A stretch of 64,000 nt of DNA from UBA4744 sp963707435 (lineage in GTDB: Bacteria; Actinomycetota; Acidimicrobiia; Spongiisociales; UBA4744). A program made the position numbers and the translations under genes. The stretch covers positions 372,001 to 436,000 of the forward strand of contig CAVPPF010000007.1 of assembly GCA_963707435.1 (NCBI GenBank), read 5' to 3'. The notes under the pieces are model-generated. The model ran no database searches. It saw nothing but the letters and a program-made list of their open reading frames with translations, and was not told the origin of the DNA. Positions 50,087 through 58,190 of this stretch are shown piece by piece (position 1 is the first letter of the stretch; each line of letters starts with the position of its first letter).

Positions 50087-50590
50087 GTGGCCATTTTCCC
50101 AATTCGAACGTTCGGAGATCCGGTCCTCCGAGCCCGGGCCGAACCGGTCACCGAGATCGACGAAACCATCCACCGCCTCGTTGCCGACATGCTCGACACG
50201 ATGTACGACGCTCCCGGCGTAGGGCTGGCGGCACCGCAAATCGGCATTTCGCGAAGAGTGGTCGTGTTCGATGCAGGGGAGGGACCCCAGGTGCTGATCA
50301 ATCCCGAGCTCATCGAAACCGAGGGGGAGTGGTCCTTCGACGAGGGGTGTCTCTCGGTCCCCGGCCGTTTCTGGCCGATCAGCCGGCCGGCCTTCGCCCG
50401 GGTGCAGGGCCTGAACCTCAATGGTCGTACGGTCGAGTACGCGGGTGACGAATTGCTCGGACGGGTCTTGCAGCATGAGGTTGATCATCTCGAAGGCCGC
50501 CTCCTGATCGAACAGCTGGAGACCAAACTCCGCAAACAGGCGCTGCGCGACCTGCGCGAAGAAGCGTTGGGGTTCGGAACCCTCGAGTGA
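50087..50590 (+). CDS. def: Peptide deformylase
   Basis: The 167-residue metallohydrolase removes the formyl group from new proteins. All three motifs are intact: GVGLAAPQIG, EGCLSVPG with the metal Cys, and QHEVDHLEG with two metal His and the catalytic Glu. Start GTG 50087 lies 5 bases after GGAGG. fmt, which adds the formyl group to Met-tRNA, starts in its stop (GTGA). Confidence 0.96.
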   Translation: MAIFPIRTFGDPVLRARAEPVTEIDETIHRLVADMLDTMYDAPGVGLAAPQIGISRRVVVFDAGEGPQVLINPELIETEGEWSFDEGCLSVPGRFWPISRPAFARVQGLNLNGRTVEYAGDELLGRVLQHEVDHLEGRLLIEQLETKLRKQALRDLREEALGFGTLE

Positions 50591-51498
50591 TTTCCAGCGT
50601 ATTCCTCGGCACCCCGGCGGCAAGCATCCCGTCACTCCGCGCCCTGGCGGACGGGACGGAGCTGCGCCTGGTCGTCACGCGGCCCGACAGCCCGCGCGGC
50701 CGGTCGGCACGCGCCCGCCCTTCCCCGGTGAAGGTAGCGGCGGAGTCCCTGCGTATCCCTGTTGCAGCACCGGCCAGCCGCCTGGAGCTCCACGAGACCC
50801 TCGCCGGGATGGCTCCGGTGGACGTCGGGGTGGTGGCCGCGTTCGGGATGATCCTGAGTCCGGGCGCCCTGGCGGTGCCCGCTTCCGGCTTCCTGAATGT
50901 CCACTTCTCGCTGCTTCCCAGGTGGCGCGGGGCGGCTCCGGTCGAGCGGGCGATTCTGAGCGGGGATGCGAGAACCGGAGTCTCACTGATGGCTATGGAC
51001 GAGGGGCTGGATACCGGGCCGGTCGTAGCCGCCGAGGCAGTCGCTATTGGAGAAACCGAGACCGGCGGCGAGCTGACCGACCGGCTGGCGGAACTCGGCG
51101 GTGATCTCGTCACGCGCCATCTCGCCGACTTCGTCCGGGGCCGATTGACTCCCACCCCGCAACCGTCCGACGGCGTTACCTACGCCCACCGCATCACGAC
51201 CGACGAGGCGAACCTGAAGGCCACATCGCCTTCGACCGATCTGCTCCGGGCGGTGCGAGCGTTCTCACCGCGTCCCGGCGCCAGGTTCGCAAACGGCCGG
51301 TTGAAGGTTTGGAGAGCTTGCGCAACCGACCTCGCCCGGGAAGATCCGGGCAGGCTCTTCCTGGAGGGAGATCTGCTCTGCATGGGCACCGGCGACCGTC
51401 CGATAGCGCTCCTCGAAGTGCAGGCTCCCGGCGGGCGGAGAATGGACGGAGCGGCCTGGGCGAGGGGACATCGGAGCGACCTGGGCCCGCTCTCATGA
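50587..51498 (+). CDS. fmt: Methionyl-tRNA formyltransferase
   Basis: The 303-residue enzyme formylates initiator Met-tRNA. The catalytic region shows the VGVVAAFGMIL strand, FLNVHFSLLPRWRGAAPVERAIL (catalytic His) and GVSLMAMDEGLDTGPVV (Asp); the C-terminal OB-like domain contains YAHRITTDEANL. GTG 50587 overlaps def; ATGA overlap with rsmB at the end. Confidence 0.95.
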   Translation: MISSVFLGTPAASIPSLRALADGTELRLVVTRPDSPRGRSARARPSPVKVAAESLRIPVAAPASRLELHETLAGMAPVDVGVVAAFGMILSPGALAVPASGFLNVHFSLLPRWRGAAPVERAILSGDARTGVSLMAMDEGLDTGPVVAAEAVAIGETETGGELTDRLAELGGDLVTRHLADFVRGRLTPTPQPSDGVTYAHRITTDEANLKATSPSTDLLRAVRAFSPRPGARFANGRLKVWRACATDLAREDPGRLFLEGDLLCMGTGDRPIALLEVQAPGGRRMDGAAWARGHRSDLGPLS

Positions 51499-52709
51499 AA
51501 CCGGGGGTTCCCGCCCGCGCGGCCGCCAGGAGGGCGGTTTCACGCGTGCTCCGGTCCGGCGCCTACTCCAACCTGGTCGTGCACGGCGAGACGCGAGAGT
51601 TGCCGCCGCGAGATGCCCATCTGGCTCAACGGCTGGCATACGACACCTTGCGCAACCTCTTGCGAGTGGATCGAACGATCCAGTCGGCAAGCACCCGCCC
51701 GCTCGGCAAGATCCAGGACGATGTCCTGGACACGCTACGGGTCGGTGTCAACGAGGTTCTCTTTGCCAGATCGAAAGACCATGCGGTGGTGGACTCCACC
51801 GTTGAGGTCGTCCGGACGATCCGGCCCGGTGCGGCCGGATTCTGCAATGCGATCATGCGGGCCGTGGTCCGGGACGGCGAACCTCCCCTGCCCGACGGTG
51901 ACGAGGGCGCGGCGCTACGCGTGGGTCAGCCCCGGTGGATCTGGGACCTCCTCGTCGATGCCTGGGGCCGCAGCGAGGCAGAAGCATTTCTGGAAGCCTC
52001 CCAGCGTGACGCCCCGCGGACCGTCCGCCTCCGGACGGGTGGACCGTCCGCAGATCTCGCTCCCGTGGCCGGAATCCCGGGTGCGTACGAGGTGCCGCCC
52101 ACCGGCACGGTCCTCGACACCATGGCGGTTCAGGATGGCGCCTCCGTAGCGGTTGGTTTGGCGCTGGACCCGCAGCCAGGCGACCGCATCCTCGACCTGG
52201 CGGCCGCCCCGGGAGGCAAAGCCCTGCATGCGGCCGACCGGTTGGACGGCCAGGGGGTGGTCGTTGCGTCCGATCGCCACTTCCGGCGTGTCCGATCGGC
52301 GGTTCGACGCCTGGAGGGGAGTCCGATCGGGTGGTGCGTGGCGGATGGCCGGATGGCCCCCTACCGTTCCGATTCGTTCGATCGCGTGCTGGTCGACGCA
52401 CCGTGCACAGGATTGGGGACCATGCGGCGGCGTCCCGAGGTCCGGTTTCGTGCCGTACCGACCGACCCGGCCGATCTTGCAGTTGTGCAAGGTCGGCTGC
52501 TGGCGGAAGCCCTCCGCATCGTGAAGCCCGGCGGACTCATCGTCTACTCGGTCTGCACGGTTACTCCGGAAGAGACCATCGGCACGATCGAGGGCATGGC
52601 CGTCGAGACGGTTGCCGGGCTACCTGGAAGGTCATGGGGCGGCGGCTGGTTGCTGGCCCCCCACCTCACGGGAACGGACGGCATGTTCATCACCAGAATC
52701 CGGGGGTAG
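51495..52709 (+). CDS. rsmB: 16S rRNA m5C967 methyltransferase RsmB (Sun family)
   Basis: The 404-residue protein has an N-terminal NusB-like helical domain (ARRAVSRVLRSGAYSNLVV) and a C-terminal SAM methyltransferase with the binding loop LDLAAAPGGKALHAA, and the two catalytic cysteines in VDAPCTGLGTM and YSVCTVTPEE. It starts in the fmt stop (ATGA). The def-fmt-rsmB order is widely conserved. rpe follows with its own promoter box. Confidence 0.95.
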   Translation: MKPGVPARAAARRAVSRVLRSGAYSNLVVHGETRELPPRDAHLAQRLAYDTLRNLLRVDRTIQSASTRPLGKIQDDVLDTLRVGVNEVLFARSKDHAVVDSTVEVVRTIRPGAAGFCNAIMRAVVRDGEPPLPDGDEGAALRVGQPRWIWDLLVDAWGRSEAEAFLEASQRDAPRTVRLRTGGPSADLAPVAGIPGAYEVPPTGTVLDTMAVQDGASVAVGLALDPQPGDRILDLAAAPGGKALHAADRLDGQGVVVASDRHFRRVRSAVRRLEGSPIGWCVADGRMAPYRSDSFDRVLVDAPCTGLGTMRRRPEVRFRAVPTDPADLAVVQGRLLAEALRIVKPGGLIVYSVCTVTPEETIGTIEGMAVETVAGLPGRSWGGGWLLAPHLTGTDGMFITRIRG

Positions 52710-52715
52710 CCTGGG

Positions 52716-52721
52716 TACACT
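52716..52721 (+). promoter_or_regulatory. Candidate -10 box of rpe (leaderless)
   Basis: TACACT ends 6 bases before ATG 52728. There is no Shine-Dalgarno between them. Confidence 0.5.
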
Positions 52722-52727
52722 CGCCCC

Positions 52728-53393
52728 ATGAAGCCTGCCCGGATCGCTCCTTCCCTGTTGGCCGCCGATTTTGCCAGACTCGGGGAAGAAGTCCAGCGCA
52801 TCGAATCTGCAGTGGACATGCTTCATCTCGATGTCATGGACGGCCATTTCGTCCCGAACATCAGCTTCGGCATGCCGGTCATTGCTTCGCTGCGCAAGAC
52901 GACGGCCCTGTACTTCGATTGCCACCTGATGACCACGAACCCGGACGCCTACCTCGAGGAACTCAAGGACGCCGGAGCCGACCTGGTCACCGTGCACATC
53001 GAGGTCATCCCCAACCCGACGAGCGTGGCCGCAAAGGCGAGGGAGCTCGGCCTCGATTTTGGATTGGTCCTCAGTCCGCCGACTCCGTTTGCGGGTGTGG
53101 AACCCTTTGTGGAGCTCGCCGATCTCCTGCTCATCATGTCCGTGCATCCCGGGTTCGGCGGCCAGTCCTTCATGGCGGAGGTTCTGCCCAAAGTTGAATC
53201 CGCCAGAAAGTTCATTGATTCGCACGCTCTTCCTGTCGATATACAGATTGACGGCGGCATAACCGAACAAACGGCTCCGTTGGCCAGGCAGGCCGGCGCT
53301 GACGTTTTCGTAGCCGGAACGGCGGTGTTCCGGGATCCCGACCCGGTCGGGGCGGCACGTCGACTGAGGACCGCAATCGAAGCAGTGGAGTGA
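52728..53393 (+). CDS. rpe: Ribulose-phosphate 3-epimerase
   Basis: The 221-residue TIM-barrel enzyme interconverts ribulose and xylulose 5-phosphate. It has IAPSLLAADFARLGEEV, HLDVMDGHFVPNISFG with metal and catalytic residues, IMSVHPGFGGQSF and IQIDGGITEQTAP. Normal length. The next gene starts one base after its stop and encodes a signalling protein, an uncommon neighbour. Confidence 0.96.
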   Translation: MKPARIAPSLLAADFARLGEEVQRIESAVDMLHLDVMDGHFVPNISFGMPVIASLRKTTALYFDCHLMTTNPDAYLEELKDAGADLVTVHIEVIPNPTSVAAKARELGLDFGLVLSPPTPFAGVEPFVELADLLLIMSVHPGFGGQSFMAEVLPKVESARKFIDSHALPVDIQIDGGITEQTAPLARQAGADVFVAGTAVFRDPDPVGAARRLRTAIEAVE

Positions 53394-53394
53394 A

Positions 53395-54324
53395 ATGCCG
53401 GAACGAATTCTCGTGGCAGATGACGACCCGGACATCCTTCAGTTCGTCAGGGTGAACCTGGAACTCGAAGGGTTCGAGGTCGACGTTGCCCACGACGGCA
53501 AAGAAGCTATCGCCAAGGTGATGGCGTCCCCACCCGACCTGGTCCTCCTCGATGTCATGATGCCGGAAATGGACGGTTTGACCGCTCTGCGCCGGCTCCG
53601 CATGCACCCGGCCGCGACCAACACATCGGTGATTCTGCTCACGGCCAAGACCCTCCCCGAAGACCGGGTGCGGGGACTCGAGCTTGGCGCGGACGACTAC
53701 GTCACGAAACCTTTCGACGTTGACGAACTCATGGCCCGCGTCAAAGCGGTCTTGCGGCGAACCCAGGCCATGCGGGACGTTTCTCCGTTGACCGGCCTCC
53801 CGGGCAACTTCAGGATTTCCTCGGAGCTGGAACGCCGGGTGGCGGAGGGCGGACCGTTCGCCGTTGTGCACGCCGACCTGGACAACTTCAAGGCGTTCAA
53901 CGATCACTACGGCTTCATGCGAGGCGACCAGGTGATCAAGTTCACGGCCCATGTCATGCTCGAGGCTGCTGCCGAGATCGGAGACCCGACCACATTTGTC
54001 GGGCACGTCGGCGGTGACGACTTCGTTGCGACCGTGAACACCGACCTCGTCGAGGATTACTGCAAAGCCGTCATCAGGATCTTCGACGACGGCATCCTCG
54101 ACCTGTACGACACCGCCGATGCCCTGCGCGGCTACATCGAAGTCGCCGACCGCCGGGGTGAACAGCATGCCTTCCCGATCGTCTCCTTCTCGCTCGGCGT
54201 CGCCACCAACCTGAGCAGAACCATGACCACCCAGTGGGAAGCCTCGGCCATCGCCGTCGAGATGAAAGAGTTCGCCAAGCAGCGAACCGGCTCGAGCTAC
54301 GAAATCGACCGCCGCGTCACATAA
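53395..54324 (+). CDS. Response regulator with GGDEF-like output domain
   Basis: The 309-residue protein has a receiver domain (residues 1-122) with acidic pocket D9-D11, phospho-acceptor D53 in LLDVMMPEMDG and Lys in DDYVTKPFDVDEL. Residues 128-300 resemble a diguanylate cyclase: SPLTGLPGN, DLDNFKAFNDHYGFMRGDQ, and GGDDF (206-210) in place of GG(D/E)EF. The Glu to Asp change makes cyclase activity uncertain; it may be a c-di-GMP enzyme or a degenerate sensor. No histidine kinase gene lies near. Likely input to pilus control, given MshEN domains in PilB and PilT, but this is inference. Confidence 0.85.
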   Translation: MPERILVADDDPDILQFVRVNLELEGFEVDVAHDGKEAIAKVMASPPDLVLLDVMMPEMDGLTALRRLRMHPAATNTSVILLTAKTLPEDRVRGLELGADDYVTKPFDVDELMARVKAVLRRTQAMRDVSPLTGLPGNFRISSELERRVAEGGPFAVVHADLDNFKAFNDHYGFMRGDQVIKFTAHVMLEAAAEIGDPTTFVGHVGGDDFVATVNTDLVEDYCKAVIRIFDDGILDLYDTADALRGYIEVADRRGEQHAFPIVSFSLGVATNLSRTMTTQWEASAIAVEMKEFAKQRTGSSYEIDRRVT

Positions 54325-54480
54325 CCTCCCCCCTGCGAGCGAAGCTGGCAAGGAGGGGGGAGGTGGTTCTCGCGCAGGCGAGAAGCGGAGGGGGGTCGGT
54401 TCCCACCAACGGTGCGGAGCGAAGCGAGCGAAAAGGGGGGAGTCGCTCCTCGCCGCAGGCGAGAAGCGGAGGGGGGTACT
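54325..54480 (+). repeat. G-rich repeat and hairpin block
   Basis: Directly after the response regulator: a hairpin with 10-bp arms CCTCCCCCCT/AGGGGGGAGG (54325-54363), then two exact 24-base direct repeats (54373-54396 and 54454-54477) that start CGCAGGCGAGAAGCGG and end in six G and T, each with a CTCGC/GCGAG mini-hairpin, and between them GAGCGAAGCGAGCGAAAA plus another G6 run. Composition is unlike the neighbouring genes. It may be a dispersed genome repeat and the first hairpin may end transcription of the regulator gene. Confidence 0.7.
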
Positions 54481-54507
54481 CGGGGAATCTGTACCGTTGC
54501 TCCAGGC

Positions 54508-54513
54508 TAGAAT
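54508..54513 (+). promoter_or_regulatory. Candidate -10 box of the riboflavin operon
   Basis: TAGAAT lies 12 bases upstream of the FMN riboswitch, as expected for a transcript beginning near 54520. Confidence 0.5.
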
Positions 54514-54524
54514 CATCACACAGC

Positions 54525-54646
54525 CCACCTTCAGGGCAGGGTGCAATTCCCGACCGGCGGTGAAAGCCCGCGACCCCCGCGAGGGGTGGATCCGGCAGTT
54601 TCCCGGAGCCGACGGTGAGAGTCCGGATGGGAGAAGGCGGGTGGCT
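54525..54646 (+). ncRNA. FMN riboswitch (RFN element)
   Basis: The conserved blocks are present in order: TTCAGGGCAGGGTGCAATTC, CCGACCGGCGGT, the variable stem GCGACCCCCGCGAGGGG, GAGAGTCCGGATGGGAGAAG, closed by CCACC/GGTGG. It binds FMN and lies in front of the complete rib operon. Downstream, TCTCC (54664-54668) can pair with GGAGA (54673-54677), the Shine-Dalgarno of ribD, so control of translation start is likely. No T-run terminator is seen. Confidence 0.93.
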
Positions 54647-54684
54647 CTTTGCCGCGCGCGTGTTCTCCCGTCGGAGAGGACGAG

Positions 54685-55743
54685 ATGGAGCACGTGGACA
54701 GCGCAATGATGGCGGCGGCCATCGCAGCAGCGGGAGATCACTTCCCCCACCCGAACCCGCGCGTTGGGGCCGTTGTCGTGTCGCCGGACGGCGAGGTGGT
54801 CGGCCGCGGCGGACACCGGGGGCCGGGGACACCGCATGCAGAAGTCCTTGCACTCGCAGAAGCAGGCATGTCTGCTCACGGGAGCACGCTCTACGTGACG
54901 CTCGAACCGTGCGCCCACCACGGCCGGACACCGCCGTGCGCCGACGCCATCGTTGCGGCCGGGATTGCGCGAGTGGTTGCCGCCGTCGAAGACCCGGATG
55001 TGCAGGTAGCCGGCCGGGGGTTCTCCGCTCTGCGTGCCGTCGGCATCGAAGTCGTGACCGGTGTCGGCAGCGAGGATGCCCGGAATCTCGACCCCGGCTA
55101 CTTCCATCAGCGCAGTACCGGCCGGCCTCTCGTGACGTTGAAAGCTGCGATGACGCTCGACGGTCAGGTCGCGGCTGCCGACGGGACCGCCCGGTGGATC
55201 ACGTCACCGGAGGCCCGGAGGGACGGCCACCATCTCCGTGCTGCAGCCGATGCCATCATGGTGGGGGCCGGAACGCTGCTGGCCGACGATCCTGAGCTAA
55301 CGGTTCGATTGGACGGATACGCGGGCAAGCAACCGCTGCCCGTGGCCGTTGCCGGTGCTCGTCCCCTTCCCCGACAACGGCGAATCTTCGAGAGGACGGC
55401 GCTTGTTTTCTCGCCGGGTGCGCTCGAACTGCCTGCCGAGGTAGTCGTGGCACCCGATCCCGACGGCACCAAGGTCGATCTCGCGACGATGCTCGAGACG
55501 CTCGGACGCCGCGGCGTCATCGATCTTCTGGTCGAGGGAGGCCCGGCACTTGCGGCCGCTCTGTGGCACCAGGGTCTCGTGGACCGTGGAGTCTTCTACA
55601 TCGCCGCCGCCCTCGCCGGCGGCGCCGGGCGGGGGGTGTTCGATGGAGTGTTGGCCACGATCAGCGACCTCCACCCGGTCGCCATCACCGGCGTCGAACG
55701 GGTTGGCCCCGACGTGCGGATCGATTTCAAGGGAGTTCATTGA
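54685..55743 (+). CDS. ribD: Riboflavin biosynthesis deaminase/reductase RibD
   Basis: The 352-residue bifunctional enzyme deaminates and then reduces the pyrimidine intermediate. The N-terminal zinc deaminase shows PNPRVGAVVV, the HAE motif (PHAEVLALAEA) and EPCAHHGRTPPC; the C-terminal reductase has LKAAMTLDGQVA, RWITSPEAR and LLVEGGPALAAAL. I use ATG 54685 behind GGAGAGG. It ends in a TGATG overlap with ribE. Confidence 0.95.
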   Translation: MEHVDSAMMAAAIAAAGDHFPHPNPRVGAVVVSPDGEVVGRGGHRGPGTPHAEVLALAEAGMSAHGSTLYVTLEPCAHHGRTPPCADAIVAAGIARVVAAVEDPDVQVAGRGFSALRAVGIEVVTGVGSEDARNLDPGYFHQRSTGRPLVTLKAAMTLDGQVAAADGTARWITSPEARRDGHHLRAAADAIMVGAGTLLADDPELTVRLDGYAGKQPLPVAVAGARPLPRQRRIFERTALVFSPGALELPAEVVVAPDPDGTKVDLATMLETLGRRGVIDLLVEGGPALAAALWHQGLVDRGVFYIAAALAGGAGRGVFDGVLATISDLHPVAITGVERVGPDVRIDFKGVH

Positions 55744-56336
55744 TGTTCACCGGAATTGTCGAAGAAATGGGACGGGTCCTCCGGCTCGTTCCGGCCGAGC
55801 AAGGGATCAGGCTCGATGTGGAGGGTCCGCTGGTCTCTGCGGGCCTCGCAGTGGGCGATTCGATCGCCGTAAACGGCGTTTGTTTGACGGTCGTCGCAAC
55901 AACGACAACGGGGTTCTCTGCCGACGTCGTCAAGGAGACGCTCGATCGGACCAATCTCGGTCATCTGCAGCCCGAATCGACGGTGGATCTGGAGCGCCCT
56001 ATGCCCGCCTCGGGGAGATTCGACGGTCATATCGTGCAAGGCCACGTTGACGGCGTCGGCCGGGTGGTGCACCTGTCTCCGGAGGGTGAGGGCGTACGGA
56101 TGACGATCACCATGCCGGACCGGTTGCAGCGATTCGCCGTCGAGAAGGGGTCGGTGACGGTGGACGGAGTCAGCCTCACGATTGCCGAACTCGTAGCGGG
56201 GGGTTTCGTGGTTGCCCTGATACCTCACACCCTGGCGGTCACCGTCCTGGGCCATCGTCAACCGGGCGATCTCGTCAATCTCGAGGTCGACGTCATTGCC
56301 AAGTATGTTGAACGATTGCTCGAGGAGCGTGGATGA
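55743..56336 (+). CDS. ribE: Riboflavin synthase alpha subunit
   Basis: The 197-residue enzyme dismutates two lumazines to riboflavin. It has the characteristic N-terminus MFTGIVEEMG, two similar beta-barrel halves with SIAVNGVCLTV and SVTVDGVSLTI, and HIVQGHVDGVG. Overlaps ribD by one base and ribBA by four. Confidence 0.96.
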   Translation: MFTGIVEEMGRVLRLVPAEQGIRLDVEGPLVSAGLAVGDSIAVNGVCLTVVATTTTGFSADVVKETLDRTNLGHLQPESTVDLERPMPASGRFDGHIVQGHVDGVGRVVHLSPEGEGVRMTITMPDRLQRFAVEKGSVTVDGVSLTIAELVAGGFVVALIPHTLAVTVLGHRQPGDLVNLEVDVIAKYVERLLEERG

Positions 56337-57544
56337 TGCTTGCCCCGATCGATGCGGCCATTGCGGCGTTCCGGCGTGGCGAATTCCTCGTCGTCGTCGA
56401 TGACGAGGACCGCGAGAACGAGGGCGACCTGATCATCGCAGCCGAACACGCCACACCGGCTCGAGTCGGGTTCATGGTTCGCCACACGAGCGGCCTCATC
56501 TGCCTGCCTGCGCTCGGCGAGCGACTCGACGAGTTGCAGATCCCGATGATGGTGGCGAACAACACCGACGCTCGACGTACGGCCTTCACCGTCTCCGTCG
56601 ACTTCGGCCCGGGAACCACGACGGGCATCTCCGCAGCCGACCGGGCGAAGACGATCGCATCGTTGATCGATCCCGATGTCACGGCCGACAGCTTCACAAG
56701 GCCGGGGCACGTATTCCCGCTGCGCTACCAGCCGGGGGGTGTGCTGCGCCGCGCCGGACATACCGAGGCGGCCATCGACCTGGCCCGCCTGGCCGGGTTA
56801 TACCCCGCCGGTGTGCTGGCCGAGATCGTCACCGACGACGGTGAGGTCGCCCGTTTGTCGGATCTCGAGCGTTTCGCCAAAGAGCACAACCTCCTGATGA
56901 TCTCGATCGCCGATCTCATCGCCCACCGCAGGACCCAGGAGAATCTGGTCAAGCGGGTCAGCGAAGCCCGCCTCCCGACGGCCCAGGGAGAGTTCCGGGC
57001 GATCGGCTACGAGTCGCTCGTCGACGGGCGCGAGCACATTGCGCTCGTGATGGGTGATATCACCGGAACGGATGGGGTTCTCATCCGGGTGCACTCCGAG
57101 TGTTTGACCGGTGACACCTTCGGAAGCCTCCGTTGCGACTGCGGGATGCAACTCCAGGAATCGATGCGACGGGTGGGTGAAGCGGGTGCGGGAGTGGTGC
57201 TCTACCTGCGCGGCCACGAGGGCCGGGGCATCGGCCTCGTTCACAAGCTTGCTGCCTATGCCCTGCAAGATCAGGGACGGGACACCGTCGAAGCGAACGA
57301 GGACCTCGGGTTCCCCGTCGATGCTCGCGACTACGGCGTCGGGGCGCAGATCCTCGTCGATCTCGGCGTGACCACCATGCGCCTGCTGACCAACAACCCC
57401 CGGAAGCGGGCGGGCATCGACGGATACGGTCTGGAGATTGTCGAGACGATACCCCTCCAGGTCGAAGCAACGGATGAGAATCGGCGCTACCTCGAAACCA
57501 AGGCCCGCAAACTCGGTCACGACCTCGATATGGGGCATCACTGA
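56333..57544 (+). CDS. ribBA: Bifunctional DHBP synthase/GTP cyclohydrolase II RibBA
   Basis: The 403-residue fusion provides both riboflavin precursors. The N-terminal half makes dihydroxybutanone phosphate (VVDDEDRENEGDLIIAAE, RPGHVFPLRYQPGGVLRR, HTEAAIDLARLAG). The C-terminal half opens GTP, with the zinc site CLTGDTFGSLRCDCG and YLRGHEGRGIGL. ATG 56333 or 56336 may be used. TGATG overlap with ribH. Confidence 0.96.
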   Translation: MMLAPIDAAIAAFRRGEFLVVVDDEDRENEGDLIIAAEHATPARVGFMVRHTSGLICLPALGERLDELQIPMMVANNTDARRTAFTVSVDFGPGTTTGISAADRAKTIASLIDPDVTADSFTRPGHVFPLRYQPGGVLRRAGHTEAAIDLARLAGLYPAGVLAEIVTDDGEVARLSDLERFAKEHNLLMISIADLIAHRRTQENLVKRVSEARLPTAQGEFRAIGYESLVDGREHIALVMGDITGTDGVLIRVHSECLTGDTFGSLRCDCGMQLQESMRRVGEAGAGVVLYLRGHEGRGIGLVHKLAAYALQDQGRDTVEANEDLGFPVDARDYGVGAQILVDLGVTTMRLLTNNPRKRAGIDGYGLEIVETIPLQVEATDENRRYLETKARKLGHDLDMGHH

Positions 57545-58038
57545 TGGGGGCGGACAACGAAACGCTTCGAGCACCGGGCTCGCCGAACATCGGAGTCGCC
57601 GTCGCCTCGTTCAATGCGGTGATCACCGATGGCCTTCTGGCCGGGGCGCTCTCGGCTCTCGAGGAAGCGGGCGTGACGGCGATCACGATAGTGCGGGTGC
57701 CCGGTGCCCTCGAACTGCCCCTGGCGGCCCAGAGGCTCGCCGCCGCCGGCATGGATGCGGTGGTTGCCATCGGAGCCGTGATCGAAGGTGAGACAGACCA
57801 CTACATCCACGTCGCCAACCAGGCCATGGCGGGTCTCCAGCGTGTTGCGCTGGACGGGGGGATCCCGGTGGCCAACGCCGTGCTCACAGTGCGGGAGTAC
57901 GTTCACGCCCGGGATCGCAGTCTCCCCGGCCACGCCAACAAGGGCTACGAGGCCGCCCGGGCAGCCCTCGAAACGATCGAGGCGCTGCGGCCGCTGTCGC
58001 CGAAGCCGGACGAGTCCGGGCCGTGCGTTGGACAGTGA
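57544..58038 (+). CDS. ribH: 6,7-Dimethyl-8-ribityllumazine synthase
   Basis: The 164-residue enzyme condenses the two precursors to lumazine. It has GVAVASFNAVITDGLL, VRVPGALELPLAAQ and GAVIEGETDHYIHVANQ with the catalytic His. The later region LTVREYVHARDRS differs from the usual LTT...QA.ER pattern, but the following HANKGYEAARAALE is normal. Last gene of the riboswitch-controlled operon. Confidence 0.94.
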   Translation: MGADNETLRAPGSPNIGVAVASFNAVITDGLLAGALSALEEAGVTAITIVRVPGALELPLAAQRLAAAGMDAVVAIGAVIEGETDHYIHVANQAMAGLQRVALDGGIPVANAVLTVREYVHARDRSLPGHANKGYEAARAALETIEALRPLSPKPDESGPCVGQ

Positions 58039-58056
58039 CCCGGCCCCACGTATAAT
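58028..58056 (+). promoter_or_regulatory. Promoter of infC-rpmI-rplT
   Basis: TTGGAC (58028-58033), a 17-base spacer and TATAAT (58051-58056) give the best housekeeping promoter in the window. It overlaps the last codons of ribH. Transcription should begin near 58063, leaving a leader of about 128 bases before infC. Confidence 0.8.
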
Positions 58057-58133
58057 GCTCTGGCACAACCGAGCACAAGAGGAGGCCCGCTGCTCCCACC
58101 CGGCCACCGAGACGGTGCGACGCGGTTCCGAAC

Positions 58134-58165
58134 ACGCAGCATGCCTTGGCTTGCTGCGTTTTTTT
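58134..58165 (+). terminator. Attenuator in the infC leader
   Basis: ACGCAGCA (58134-58141) and TGCTGCGT (58152-58159) form a perfect 8-bp stem followed by seven T (58159-58165), the only classical T-tailed terminator besides the pyr one. It lies between the promoter and infC, so it must be conditional. GCTGC at 58089-58093 could pair with the 5' arm as an antiterminator. A frame starting at CTG 58090 behind AGAGGAGG ends with TGA at the T run (58165-58167) and might be a leader peptide. Confidence 0.75.
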
Positions 58166-58190
58166 GACGGCTCTCGCATGAGGAGGAAAC

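Noticed and set aside
54615..55295. Overlapping plus frame through the riboswitch and ribD
   Set aside because: It lacks any known family and overlaps clear ribD homology in another frame.
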